Shown piece after piece: positions 44,651 through 53,039 of a DNA stretch of 64,000 nucleotides. The position numbers and the translations under genes were made by a program. The stretch is taken from contig CAJIYG010000004.1 of NCBI GenBank assembly GCA_905181585.1, positions 34,533 through 98,532 on the forward strand, read 5' to 3'. Each line of letters opens with the position of its first letter. The stretch's first letter is position 1. The notes below the pieces were generated by a model. That model ran no database searches and was not told the origin of the DNA. It saw only the letters and a list, made by a program, of their open reading frames with translations. This DNA is from an uncultured Flavobacteriales bacterium (lineage in GTDB: Bacteria; Bacteroidota; Bacteroidia; Flavobacteriales; BACL11).

Positions 44651-45103
44651 CTATTCTTTATTTTTAGAATCTATAAGGATTGTAACAGGACCATCATTTA
44701 CAATTGCAACTTTCATGTCTGCACCAAATTTACCTTTTTTAATTTTACATTTAGAAACTTTAGAAAGCTCTAAAATAAACTTCTCGTATAAATCATTAGC
44801 CTTATCACTTCTAGCTGATTTAATGAATGAGGGCCTATTTCCCTTTTTAACTTTTGCGTGTAATGTAAACTGACTTACGACCATAATCTCTCCACTAACT
44901 TGTTCTACAGAAAGATTCATCTTGTTATTTTCATCACTAAATATTCTTAAAGACAAAACTTTATTTACAAGCCAATTAATGTCACTAAAATCGTCTTTCT
45001 CTTCAACTCCTAAAAAAATAATTAATCCTTTTTTAATTTCTGAAATTTTTTTATTCTCTATTGATACACTGGCTTCTGAAGTTCTTTGTAATACTAATCT
45101 CAT
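44651..45103 (-). CDS. dtd: D-aminoacyl-tRNA deacylase
   Basis: Hydrolyses D-amino acids wrongly loaded on tRNA. The 150-residue protein has MRLVLQRTSEASVSI, the catalytic SQFTLHAKVKKGNRPSF, and the cross-subunit Gly-Pro motif in NDGPVTILID. It is two bases downstream of rsgA and probably co-transcribed. Confidence 0.97.
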   Translation of the reverse strand: MRLVLQRTSEASVSIENKKISEIKKGLIIFLGVEEKDDFSDINWLVNKVLSLRIFSDENNKMNLSVEQVSGEIMVVSQFTLHAKVKKGNRPSFIKSARSDKANDLYEKFILELSKVSKCKIKKGKFGADMKVAIVNDGPVTILIDSKNKE

Positions 45104-45105
45104 TA

Positions 45106-46032
45106 TTAATAATTATTCTGCCTATAATTCTCTTCATCTTCCTCAAGCATTGTTAGGTAGTTTTTATAGCGACTTTCTGCTATTTCATCCTCTTTTATTT
45201 TCTTTTTTATATTACAATTTGGCTCATTCTTATGTATACAGTTATGAAATTTACATTCTTTCTTGTAGAGTAAAAATTCCGGGAAATATTTATCAATTTT
45301 ATTTTCATCTAAATCAACAAGTCCAAAACCTTTAATTCCAGGTGTGTCAATAATAGTTGTTCCAAAATCAATACGGTATAGTTCGGAGAATGTTGTAGTA
45401 TGCTGACCTTGTTTGTGCGTTAAAGAAATTTCTTGAGTTGGAATTTTATTAGACTTAAGTAACTTATTAATTAAAGTAGATTTACCAACTCCTGAATGCC
45501 CTGATATTAATGTGTTTTTTCCTTGAAGTTTTTTTTGGATATTATTTAGATCATCATTTAATGCAGAAATTAAATAACATTCATATCCTATCTTTTCATA
45601 AATATTTACAATTTTATCTTGCTTTGAAAGAGTATTACTTTCATATAAATCATTTTTATTAAAAAGTAAAATAACCTCTACGCCAAAAGCATTAGCAGAT
45701 ACTAGAAATCTATCAATAAAGCCTGTTGTAGTTTCAGGAAAAGCTAAGGTTACTATTAAAAAAGCTTGATCAATATTTGAAGCAATAATATGTGTTTGTT
45801 TGGATAGATTAACTGATTTTCTTACAATTTGGTTTTTTCTTTCAAATAACTTTATAATCATCCATGAATCTTCTTCTTTCTTTATTTCTACAAAGTCTCC
45901 AACAACAATAGGATTAGTACTTTTTATGTTGTCTAAGCGAAATCTCCCTTTAATTCTACATTCATAAAGCAGACCTCCTTTTGCTTCAACAGTGTACCAA
46001 CTACCAGTAGATTTAATTACTAATGCTTTCAT
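45106..46032 (-). CDS. rsgA: Small-subunit biogenesis GTPase RsgA (YjeQ)
   Basis: Checks late 30S maturation. The 308-residue protein has an N-terminal OB-fold (about 1-70) and a circularly permuted GTPase order: G4 NKND (125-128), then G1 GHSGVGKST (178-186), then DTPGIKGFGL. It ends with a zinc knuckle (CKFHNCIHKNEPNC). The order G4 before G1 is diagnostic. Confidence 0.97.
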   Translation of the reverse strand: MKALVIKSTGSWYTVEAKGGLLYECRIKGRFRLDNIKSTNPIVVGDFVEIKKEEDSWMIIKLFERKNQIVRKSVNLSKQTHIIASNIDQAFLIVTLAFPETTTGFIDRFLVSANAFGVEVILLFNKNDLYESNTLSKQDKIVNIYEKIGYECYLISALNDDLNNIQKKLQGKNTLISGHSGVGKSTLINKLLKSNKIPTQEISLTHKQGQHTTTFSELYRIDFGTTIIDTPGIKGFGLVDLDENKIDKYFPEFLLYKKECKFHNCIHKNEPNCNIKKKIKEDEIAESRYKNYLTMLEEDEENYRQNNY

Positions 46033-46038
46033 ATTTCA

Positions 46039-46046
46039 CAAATATA
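46039..46046 (-). promoter_or_regulatory. -7 box of rsgA-dtd
   Basis: TATATTTG on the minus strand, seven bases from the rsgA start, fits TAnnTTTG. The implied transcript would be nearly leaderless. Confidence 0.45.
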
Positions 46047-46061
46047 CAATTAGTTATTTTC

Positions 46062-46069
46062 TATATTTG
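46062..46069 (+). promoter_or_regulatory. -7 box of the GldA-like gene
   Basis: TATATTTG on the plus strand, 34 bases before the ABC ATPase start. It is the same octamer as the rsgA box, pointing the other way, with 15 bases between them. Confidence 0.5.
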
Positions 46070-46102
46070 CTATAAATAAACTCAAAATATTACAGTAAAA
46101 AA

Positions 46103-46804
46103 ATGTCTTTAGAAGTTATAAATATAAATAAGTCTTATGATGGACTTAAAGCTTTAAATAATATATCATTTAAATTAAAAAAAGGGGAAATTGTAGGTTT
46201 TTTAGGACCAAATGGTGCTGGAAAATCAACATTAATGAAAATTATCACATCATTTATTAATCAAGATAGTGGAGAAGTAATAATCTCATCAATTAATAAA
46301 GATGTGGACACAATATTAACAAAATCTAAGATAGGATATCTATCAGAAAACAACCCTCTCTATAATGACATGAAAGTTGTTGAATATCTGAACTTTATAT
46401 CTCAACTTTATAAGTTAAAGAATAGTAAAAAAAGAATTTTGTTAGTTAGTAAACAAATAGGATTAGAAAAAGTTATGAATCAAGAAATAAATTCTCTGTC
46501 TAAAGGTTTTAAGCAAAGAGTTGGTATTGCAGCGGCTTTGGTTCATGACCCTGAGATATTACTTTTAGATGAGCCAACTACAGGATTAGACCCTAACCAA
46601 CTTGTTGAAATAAGACAATTAATTAAAGAAATTGGTAAAAAAAAGATCATACTTCTCTCAACTCATATTATGCAAGAGATTCCAAAAATCTGCAATAGAG
46701 TAATAGTGATTAATAATGGCAATATAGTAGATGACAAGTCTCTAAACTCTAAAGAGGAGAAAATCATAGATTTTGATGAGTATTTTTACAGCTTAACTAA
46801 ATAA
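46103..46804 (+). CDS. ABC transporter ATP-binding protein, GldA-like
   Basis: The 233-residue protein has Walker A GPNGAGKS (35-42), signature LSKGF (132-136) and Walker B LLLDEPTTGLDP (from 153). The segments KKGEIVGFLGPNGAGKSTLM and TTGLDPNQLVEIR closely resemble GldA, the ATPase of the GldAFG gliding-motility transporter. True GldA is about 300 residues; this one ends at FDEYFYSLTK and lacks the C-terminal 60 or so. No gldF or gldG permease follows, since metF converges three bases away, so the symbol is withheld. Confidence 0.85.
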   Translation: MSLEVININKSYDGLKALNNISFKLKKGEIVGFLGPNGAGKSTLMKIITSFINQDSGEVIISSINKDVDTILTKSKIGYLSENNPLYNDMKVVEYLNFISQLYKLKNSKKRILLVSKQIGLEKVMNQEINSLSKGFKQRVGIAAALVHDPEILLLDEPTTGLDPNQLVEIRQLIKEIGKKKIILLSTHIMQEIPKICNRVIVINNGNIVDDKSLNSKEEKIIDFDEYFYSLTK

Positions 46805-46807
46805 ATT

Positions 46808-47761
46808 TTATTTAAAATTAGCCATAACTTTCAATACGTTATCAACTTTTCCCATAGTGTAAAAATGTACACATGGAGCTCCAAACTCTATTAGTTCTTG
46901 AGTTTGCTTAATGGCCCAATCAATACCAACTTGTCTGATATCAATATTATTTTTACATTTTAAAACTTCTTCCACTAATTCTGGGGGAAGGTTTAAATGA
47001 AATCTTTGTGGAAGTATATTTAATTGACGTTTTGTAGAAAATGGTTTTATACCTGGTATAATTGGAACATTAATATTATTTGCTCTACATATTTTTACAA
47101 AATCATAATATTTTTCATTGTCAAAAAACATTTGAGTGACAATATAATCAGCACCAGCTTCAATTTTTTTCTTTAAAAAATGAATATCAGAATTTAAATT
47201 TGGAGCTTCAAAATGTTTCTCAGGGTATCCAGCTACTCCCATACAAAAGTTAGTTTTTGACGAATTAGTAAGGCCGTCATCCAAGTATATACCCTTGTTT
47301 AACCCATCTACCTGATGAATTAATTCAGATGCATATTTATGACCTCCATCTTCAGCTGTAAAATATGTTTCGGAATTAATTGGGTCTCCTCTCAAAACAA
47401 GTAAATTATCAATACCTAAAAAATCTAAGTCAATAAGTGCATTCTCTGTTTCTTCCTGATTAAATCCCCCACATATAATGTGTGGAACGGTATCGACTGT
47501 ATATTTATTCATAATAGCAGCACATATACCAACTGTTCCTGGTCTTTTACGCACTGATTTTCTTTCAAGTAAACCATTCTCCTTTTTATTATAAATATAC
47601 TCTTCTCTATGGTATGTGACATCAATAAATGGTGGGTTAAATTCCATTAAAGGATCAAGATTTTCATAAATAGATTGAATACTTGCACCTTTTAAAGGAG
47701 GAAGTATTTCATAAGAAAATAATGTATCGTTTGCTTTTTCAAGATGTTCTGTTACTTTCAT
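46808..47761 (-). CDS. metF: 5,10-methylenetetrahydrofolate reductase
   Basis: Reduces methylene-THF to methyl-THF, the methyl donor used by MetH. The 317-residue TIM-barrel protein has FSYEILPPLKG with the catalytic Glu18, the FAD-region LVLRGDP and ADYIVTQMFFDN. It lies four bases after the metH stop, so it shares the transcript and probably the SAM-I control of metH. Confidence 0.97.
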   Translation of the reverse strand: MKVTEHLEKANDTLFSYEILPPLKGASIQSIYENLDPLMEFNPPFIDVTYHREEYIYNKKENGLLERKSVRKRPGTVGICAAIMNKYTVDTVPHIICGGFNQEETENALIDLDFLGIDNLLVLRGDPINSETYFTAEDGGHKYASELIHQVDGLNKGIYLDDGLTNSSKTNFCMGVAGYPEKHFEAPNLNSDIHFLKKKIEAGADYIVTQMFFDNEKYYDFVKICRANNINVPIIPGIKPFSTKRQLNILPQRFHLNLPPELVEEVLKCKNNIDIRQVGIDWAIKQTQELIEFGAPCVHFYTMGKVDNVLKVMANFK

Positions 47762-47765
47762 AATT

Positions 47766-50700
47766 TTAAATATTTGATTGAAGCCATTTCTCTACTTCAT
47801 TAATTGTCATTTCTTTTCTTTTTGCATAGTCTATAATCTGATCTTCTTTTACTTTTCCTACACTAAAATATTTTGATTTTGGGTGTGAAAAATAATATCC
47901 ACTAACGCTAGAATTTGGATACATTGCCATGCTCTCAGTAAGGGAAACTCCAATATTTTTTTCAGCACTTAAAAGATCAAATATTTTTAATTTCTCACTA
48001 TGATCAGGACATGCAGTATATCCAGGAGCTGGACGAATACCTACATATTTCTCTTTAATCAAATCTTTATTAGAAAGAGACTCGTTTGAAGAGTAACCCC
48101 ATATCTTTTTTCTAACTTTTTCATGCATTAGTTCAGTTAGTGCCTCCGCTAATCTATCCGCAATAGCCTTTAATAATATAATATTATAGTCATCATGATC
48201 TTTTTCAAATTTTAATAGATATTTTTCAATACCAAGACCTGCTGTACATACAAAGGAGCCAACATAATCTTTAAACCAGAAGATCTAGGAGCAACATAAT
48301 CTGCTAAAGACATATTTTTACTATATTTTTTATTTTGTTGTCTAAGGCAGCATATACGTTCAATAACCTTTTCATTTTCCAAAAGAATAATATCATCTCC
48401 ATCTGAATTAGCTGACCAGAGCCCGATGACAGCTTTAGCAGTTAACCATTTTTGATCTACAACTTTATCTAATAAATTATTGGCATCTTCAAACAACTGT
48501 GATGCTTGAGTTCCAAATATTTTATCTTCTAAAATATCAGGATACTTTTGACGCATTTCCCATGTGTAAAAAAACGGAGTCCAGTCAATATATTTTCTGA
48601 TTTCTTTAAGACTTATTGACTCAAAAACTTGAACACCTAAATTATTTGGAGTAGTAATTAAATGTTTATTCCAATCTGTTTCTAGAGAGTTATTTCTTGC
48701 CTGCGAAAGAGTCAAATATTCTTTATCAGATTTTCTAAGTAAGTAATTACTTTTTAATTCTTTATATTCATCATTAACCAAATCAAAATACTGCTTACTT
48801 TTCTCACCAATTAATTGATTTAAAACTCCAATAGATTTAGAAGCATCTAAAACATGAACAACTGTATTATTTGTATAATGATCATTAATTTTAACAGCAG
48901 TATGTATCTTAGATGTTGTTGCTCCACCTATCATCAAAGGAATACTTATATTATTTCTTTGCATTTCTTTTGCTACATAAATCATTTCATCAAGAGAGGG
49001 AGTTATTAATCCACTTAAACCAATTACATCTACATTATGTTTTTTAGCTTCAGAAATTATTTTTTCGCATGAAACCATTACACCTAGATCAATAATTTCA
49101 TAATTATTACATCCCATGACAACACCAACAATATTTTTTCCAATATCATGAACATCTCCCTTAACAGTGGCTAGTAAAATTTTTCCTGCAGAACTTGAGA
49201 CTTCTTTACCTTTTTCAATATATGGAGTTAATATTGCAACTGCTTTTTTCATTACTCTAGCACTTTTCACCACCTGTGGGAGGAACATTTTACCAGAACC
49301 AAATAAATCTCCAACAATTCCCATTCCATTCATAAGAGCTCCTTCAATGACATCAATAGGTCTCTTAGCTTTTAATCTTGCCTCTTCAACGTCGACATCA
49401 ATATATGCGACAATTCCTTTTACAAGAGAGTATGAAAGCCTTTCTTCAACACTCTTTTCTCTCCAAGATAAATCTTCAATTCTTTTTTTACCTTTCCCTT
49501 TAATATTTTCAGCTATCTCTAATAATCTTTCAGTTGCATTATTATCTGAATTTAATAATACATCTTCTACTCCTTTAAGTAGATCTTTTGGAATATCTTC
49601 ATAAACTTCAATCATTCCTGCGTTAACAATACCCATATCTAAACCATTTTTAATAGCATGAAATAAAAATGCAGAATGCATTGCCTCCCTAACAATATTA
49701 TTTCCTCTAAAAGAAAATGACACATTACTGACACCTCCACTAACTTTTGCATATGGCAAATTTTCTTTAATCCATTTACATGACCTGAAAAAATCTACTG
49801 CATAATTATTATGCTCTTCAATTCCTGTTGCAACTGTTAAAATATTAGGATCAAAAATTATATCTTCAGCGGGAAATCCAACAGTTTTAGTTAATAATAT
49901 GTAGGCTCTTTCACATATTCTTATTTTATCATCATAGCTAACGGCTTGACCTTTTTCATCAAATGCCATAACAACGACTGCAGCTCCAAATTTTAAAATT
50001 GTTTGAGCTTGATTGATGAAAATTTCCTCTCCTTCTTTAAGTGAAATTGAATTAACAATTCCTTTTCCTTGGACACATTTCAACCCTTCTTCAATAATTT
50101 CCCATTTTGAGGAGTCAACAACGACAGGAACTCTCGATATATCGGGATCTGATGCTATTAAATTTAAGAAATGAACCATCGATTCTTTACCATCTAGCAT
50201 ACCATCATCCATATTTACATCAATAGCCTGAGCGCCTCCTTCAACTTGATCTAATGCAACTGATAGAGCTTCTTCAAAATTTTCTCCTTTTATTAAACGT
50301 TTAAACTTTATTGAACCCATAACATTGGTCCTTTCACCAATATTGGCAAAGTTGCTTTCAGGGGAAATAGTTACGGCCTCTAGACCACTTAATCTCATAT
50401 CTTTAGAAATTTCAGGTATTTTCCTTGGAGAATATTTTTCAGCAACTTTTACAAAAGCATTAATATGATCTGGTGTTGTACCACAACACCCACCAATTAT
50501 GTTTACCAAATTACTTTGCATAAAATCTTCTAATTGATCAGCCATTGCTTTCGGGCTTTCATCATACTCCCCCATTTCATTTGGAAGGCCAGCATTAGGG
50601 TATGCACTAATAAAGAATTTTGACTTATCGGATAACTCTTTAATATATGGACGCATTGCTTTTGTTCCAAGAGCACAATTAAAGCCTATACTAAGCAAAT

Positions 50701-51394
50701 TAATATGTGAGATAGAGTTTAAAAATGCTTCAGCAGTTTGTCCCGACAAAGTCCTACCACTTTCGTCAGTAATTGTTCCAGAAACCATTATAGGAAGTCT
50801 AATTTTTTTAAGCGTAAAAACATTTTCAATAGCAAAAAGTGCTGCTTTACAATTTAAGGTATCAAAAACTGTTTCTACTAAAATTAAATCAACTCCACCA
50901 TCTATTAGTGCCTCAACTTGTTGACTGTAAGCATCTTTTAGCTGATCAAAAGAAATTTGTCTAAAAGCTGGGTTTTCAACATCAGGCGAGATGGAAGCAG
51001 TTCTGTTTGTAGGACCAATTGCTCCAGCAACGAAACGAGGTTTATCATTTGAAGAAAATTCCAAAGCAACTTCTTTAGCAATTTTAGCAGATTGATAATT
51101 TAAATCATAAATAATAGAAGATAAATTATAATCATCTTGAGCTATAGAGGTACCACTAAATGTATTAGTTTCTATAATATCAGCACCAGCCTCTAAATAT
51201 TGTTTGTGAATTTCTTTAACAATCGCTGGCTGTGTGATTGATAATAAATCATTATTCCCCTTTAAATCTGAATCGTGATTCTTAAAATGTTCCCCTCTAA
51301 AATCTTTTTCACTAAGATTATATCTTTGAACCATAGTACCCATAGCACCATCAAGAACTAAAATTTTTTTATTTAATATTTCTTTAATATTCAT
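47766..51394 (-). CDS. metH: Cobalamin-dependent methionine synthase, frame broken once
   Basis: Transfers methyl from methyl-THF through cobalamin to homocysteine. The homocysteine domain has zinc ligands Cys240, Cys303 and Cys304 (GGCCGTT). The pterin domain ([11 protein letters not shown]), cobalamin cap and cobalamin domain with DVHDIG (His749 as lower ligand) follow. The long frame (51394-48212) leaves the family sequence after YVAPRSSG. The activation domain continues in another frame ([14 protein letters not shown] ... [12 protein letters not shown] ... SVGKV) to 47766. One extra base in the A run at 48273-48275 restores [16 protein letters not shown] and about 1,209 residues, close to the E. 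coli 1,227. A sequencing deletion is the likely reason for the break. Confidence 0.94.
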
Positions 51395-51399
51395 TAGTT

Positions 51400-51415
51400 A
51401 AGTCATTAATGACTT
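51400..51415. other. Perfect 16-bp palindrome just before the metH start
   Basis: AAGTCATTAATGACTT reads the same on both strands and ends five bases from the metH start codon at 51394. It lies after the presumed SAM-I terminator. It could be an operator for a dimeric repressor or a hairpin blocking ribosome access; nothing here decides between them. Confidence 0.5.
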
Positions 51416-51417
51416 AC

Positions 51418-51451
51418 AAAAAAGAATGCGAAAATATTTTTAGGATTTCGC
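51418..51451 (-). terminator. Candidate expression-platform terminator of the SAM-I riboswitch
   Basis: On the minus strand GCGAAA (51451-51446) can pair with TTTCGC (51433-51428), and six T follow at 51423-51418. The stem starts at the last base of the aptamer P1 helix, as expected for a transcription-attenuating SAM-I switch. The stem is short, with a 12-base loop, and the T run starts four bases later, so termination would be modest. Confidence 0.5.
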
Positions 51452-51544
51452 TCATCTTTCTCCAAATTTTGGAGTGGGATTTAGCACCTTTAAAAAAGGT
51501 TGCCAAGACATCACAGGGCCCGTCCCTCAGTCTTTCTTGATAAG
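51451..51544 (-). ncRNA. SAM-I (S-box) riboswitch upstream of metH-metF
   Basis: On the minus strand the leader shows the S-box landmarks in order: P1 5' strand CTTATCAAGA, GAGGGACGGGCCC, TTGGCAACC, AAGGTGCTAAATCC, a P4 hairpin CTCCAAA/TTTGGAG, and P1 3' strand GATGAG. CTTATC pairs with GATGAG. High SAM would shut off metH and metF, which fits their role in methionine synthesis. Confidence 0.93.
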
Positions 51545-51602
51545 TCAATAGCTAAAATAAATAAAAAAACTAAATCTTTTAATAGATAGTTTAATATTTT
51601 TC

Positions 51603-51610
51603 TAAATTTG
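51603..51610 (+). promoter_or_regulatory. -7 box of metK
   Basis: TAAATTTG fits TAnnTTTG. Transcription about seven bases later would begin at 51616-51618, exactly where the pseudoknot aptamer starts. Confidence 0.6.
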
Positions 51611-51616
51611 TCATAC

Positions 51617-51665
51617 AAAGTGGAAAGATTTGGCTGATTGCAACCACTTTAAAAAAAATGCTAAA
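51617..51665 (+). ncRNA. SAM-II-type (or SAM-V) riboswitch upstream of metK
   Basis: P1 is a perfect seven-base pairing of AAAGTGG (51617-51623) with CCACTTT (51644-51650). The loop holds GATTTGGCTGATTGCAA. An A-rich linker leads to ATGCTAAAA. TTTGGC in the loop (51629-51634) pairs with GCTAAA (51660-51665), making the H-type pseudoknot typical of SAM-II, and the ATTGCAA and GCTAAAA sequences fit its conserved core. SAM-V shares this core and cannot be excluded by eye. Its placement before metK fits SAM feedback. Confidence 0.82.
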
Positions 51666-51680
51666 AGATGTTCTCTTAGC
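51660..51680 (+). promoter_or_regulatory. Hairpin that competes with the metK aptamer pseudoknot
   Basis: GCTAAAAGA (51660-51668) can pair with TCTCTTAGC (51672-51680) over a TGT loop, with eight of nine pairs. Its left arm is the strand the aptamer needs for its pseudoknot, so the two folds exclude each other. No T run follows, and the metK ATG is 45 bases on. Confidence 0.5.
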
Positions 51681-51725
51681 TTATCTGCCACTTATTTTAT
51701 TGTAAAAAATTTTAAAAATAAATAT

Positions 51726-52984
51726 ATGTCATATTATTTCACTTCTGAATCAGTATCAGAAGGTCACCCAGATAAAGTAGCAGATCAAATTTCAGATGCA
51801 CTTTTAGACAACTTTTTAGCTCAAGATCCAAATTCTAAGGTTGCTTGTGAAACTCTTGTAACTACTGGACTAACAGTTCTCAGTGGTGAAGTCAAAACAA
51901 ATGGCTACGTTGATGTCCAAAATGTTGCAAGAGAAGTAATTAGAAAAATAGGTTATATAAAATCTGAATACCAATTTGATGCAGACAGTTGCGGAGTGAT
52001 TTCTGCAATTCATGAACAATCAGCAGACATCAGACAAGGAGTGGTAGAAGGTGAAGGCCTTAATAAAGAACAAGGGGCAGGAGATCAAGGAATGATGTTT
52101 GGATACGCTACAGATGAAACAGAAAATTTTATGCCCTTAGCTCTTGATATATCTCACAAAATTCTGATTGAAATGGCTGAAATAAGAAGAGCAGGAAATG
52201 AAATGACTTATTTACGACCCGACTCAAAATCTCAAGTAACACTTGAATACCATGATGACCATTCACCAAAAAGAATTTCTGCCATTGTTGTATCTACTCA
52301 ACACGATGATTTTGAGTCTGAAGAAAAAATGCAACAAAAAATTGAAAAAGATGTTAAAGAGATTTTAATGCCAAGGGTTATAAATCAACTTTCTAATAAA
52401 AATAAAGATTTATTTGGAAATGAAAAATATCATGTTAATCCAACCGGAAAGTTTGTAATTGGTGGCCCTCATGGTGATACTGGATTGACAGGCAGAAAAA
52501 TCATTGTTGATACATATGGAGGAAAAGGAGCTCATGGTGGTGGTGCATTTTCTGGAAAAGACCCTTCTAAAGTAGACAGATCAGCAGCATATGCAACTAG
52601 ACATATTGCAAAAAACTTAGTTGCAGCAGGAGTTGCAGAAAGAATTTTAGTACAGGTCTCTTATGCTATAGGAGTTGCAGAGCCTATGGGGATATTTGTT
52701 GATACATATGGCACATCTAATTTAAAAAAATCTGATGGTGAAATAGCAAAAATCATTCAAGACATGAGTTGTTTTAATCTTAAACCAGCCTCTATCATTG
52801 AAAGATTAAAATTAAAAAATCCTATTTATTCAGAAACAGCTGCATATGGACATATGGGAAGAGTATCAGAAATTAAAAAGTTAGTTTTAATATTAAAGGA
52901 AGTGATGAAGTAAGAGAAGTAGAAACTTTTACATGGGAAAAACTTGACTGTTTAGACCAAGTAAAAAAGAGCTTTAGTCTTTAA
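51726..52984 (+). CDS. metK: S-adenosylmethionine synthetase, C-terminus restored across a frameshift
   Basis: Makes SAM from methionine and ATP. The start is the ATG at 51726 ([17 protein letters not shown], with His14); the longer open frame upstream runs through the riboswitch. It contains [12 protein letters not shown] and [18 protein letters not shown]. The apparent stop at 52911-52913 follows an unrelated tail. Adding one A to the A5 run at 52875-52879 gives [20 protein letters not shown] and ends SFSL at 52984, the C-terminus normal for Bacteroidota MetK (about 419 residues). A terminator follows directly. Confidence 0.93.
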
Positions 52985-53004
52985 TCAAAATAAATCTTAA
53001 ATTT

Positions 53005-53030
53005 AAAGTCGCTTAAGCGGCTTTTTTTTT
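53005..53030 (+). terminator. Rho-independent terminator after metK
   Basis: AAAGTCGC (53005-53012) pairs with GCGGCTTT (53017-53024) across a TTAA loop, with one G-U pair. The T run continues to 53030. It lies 21 bases after the restored metK stop. Confidence 0.9.
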
Positions 53031-53039
53031 ACACTACAT

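Noticed and set aside
51630..51725. Upstream 32-residue extension of MetK
   Set aside because: It runs through the SAM-II-type aptamer and has no similarity to MetK; the conserved protein starts at the ATG at 51726.
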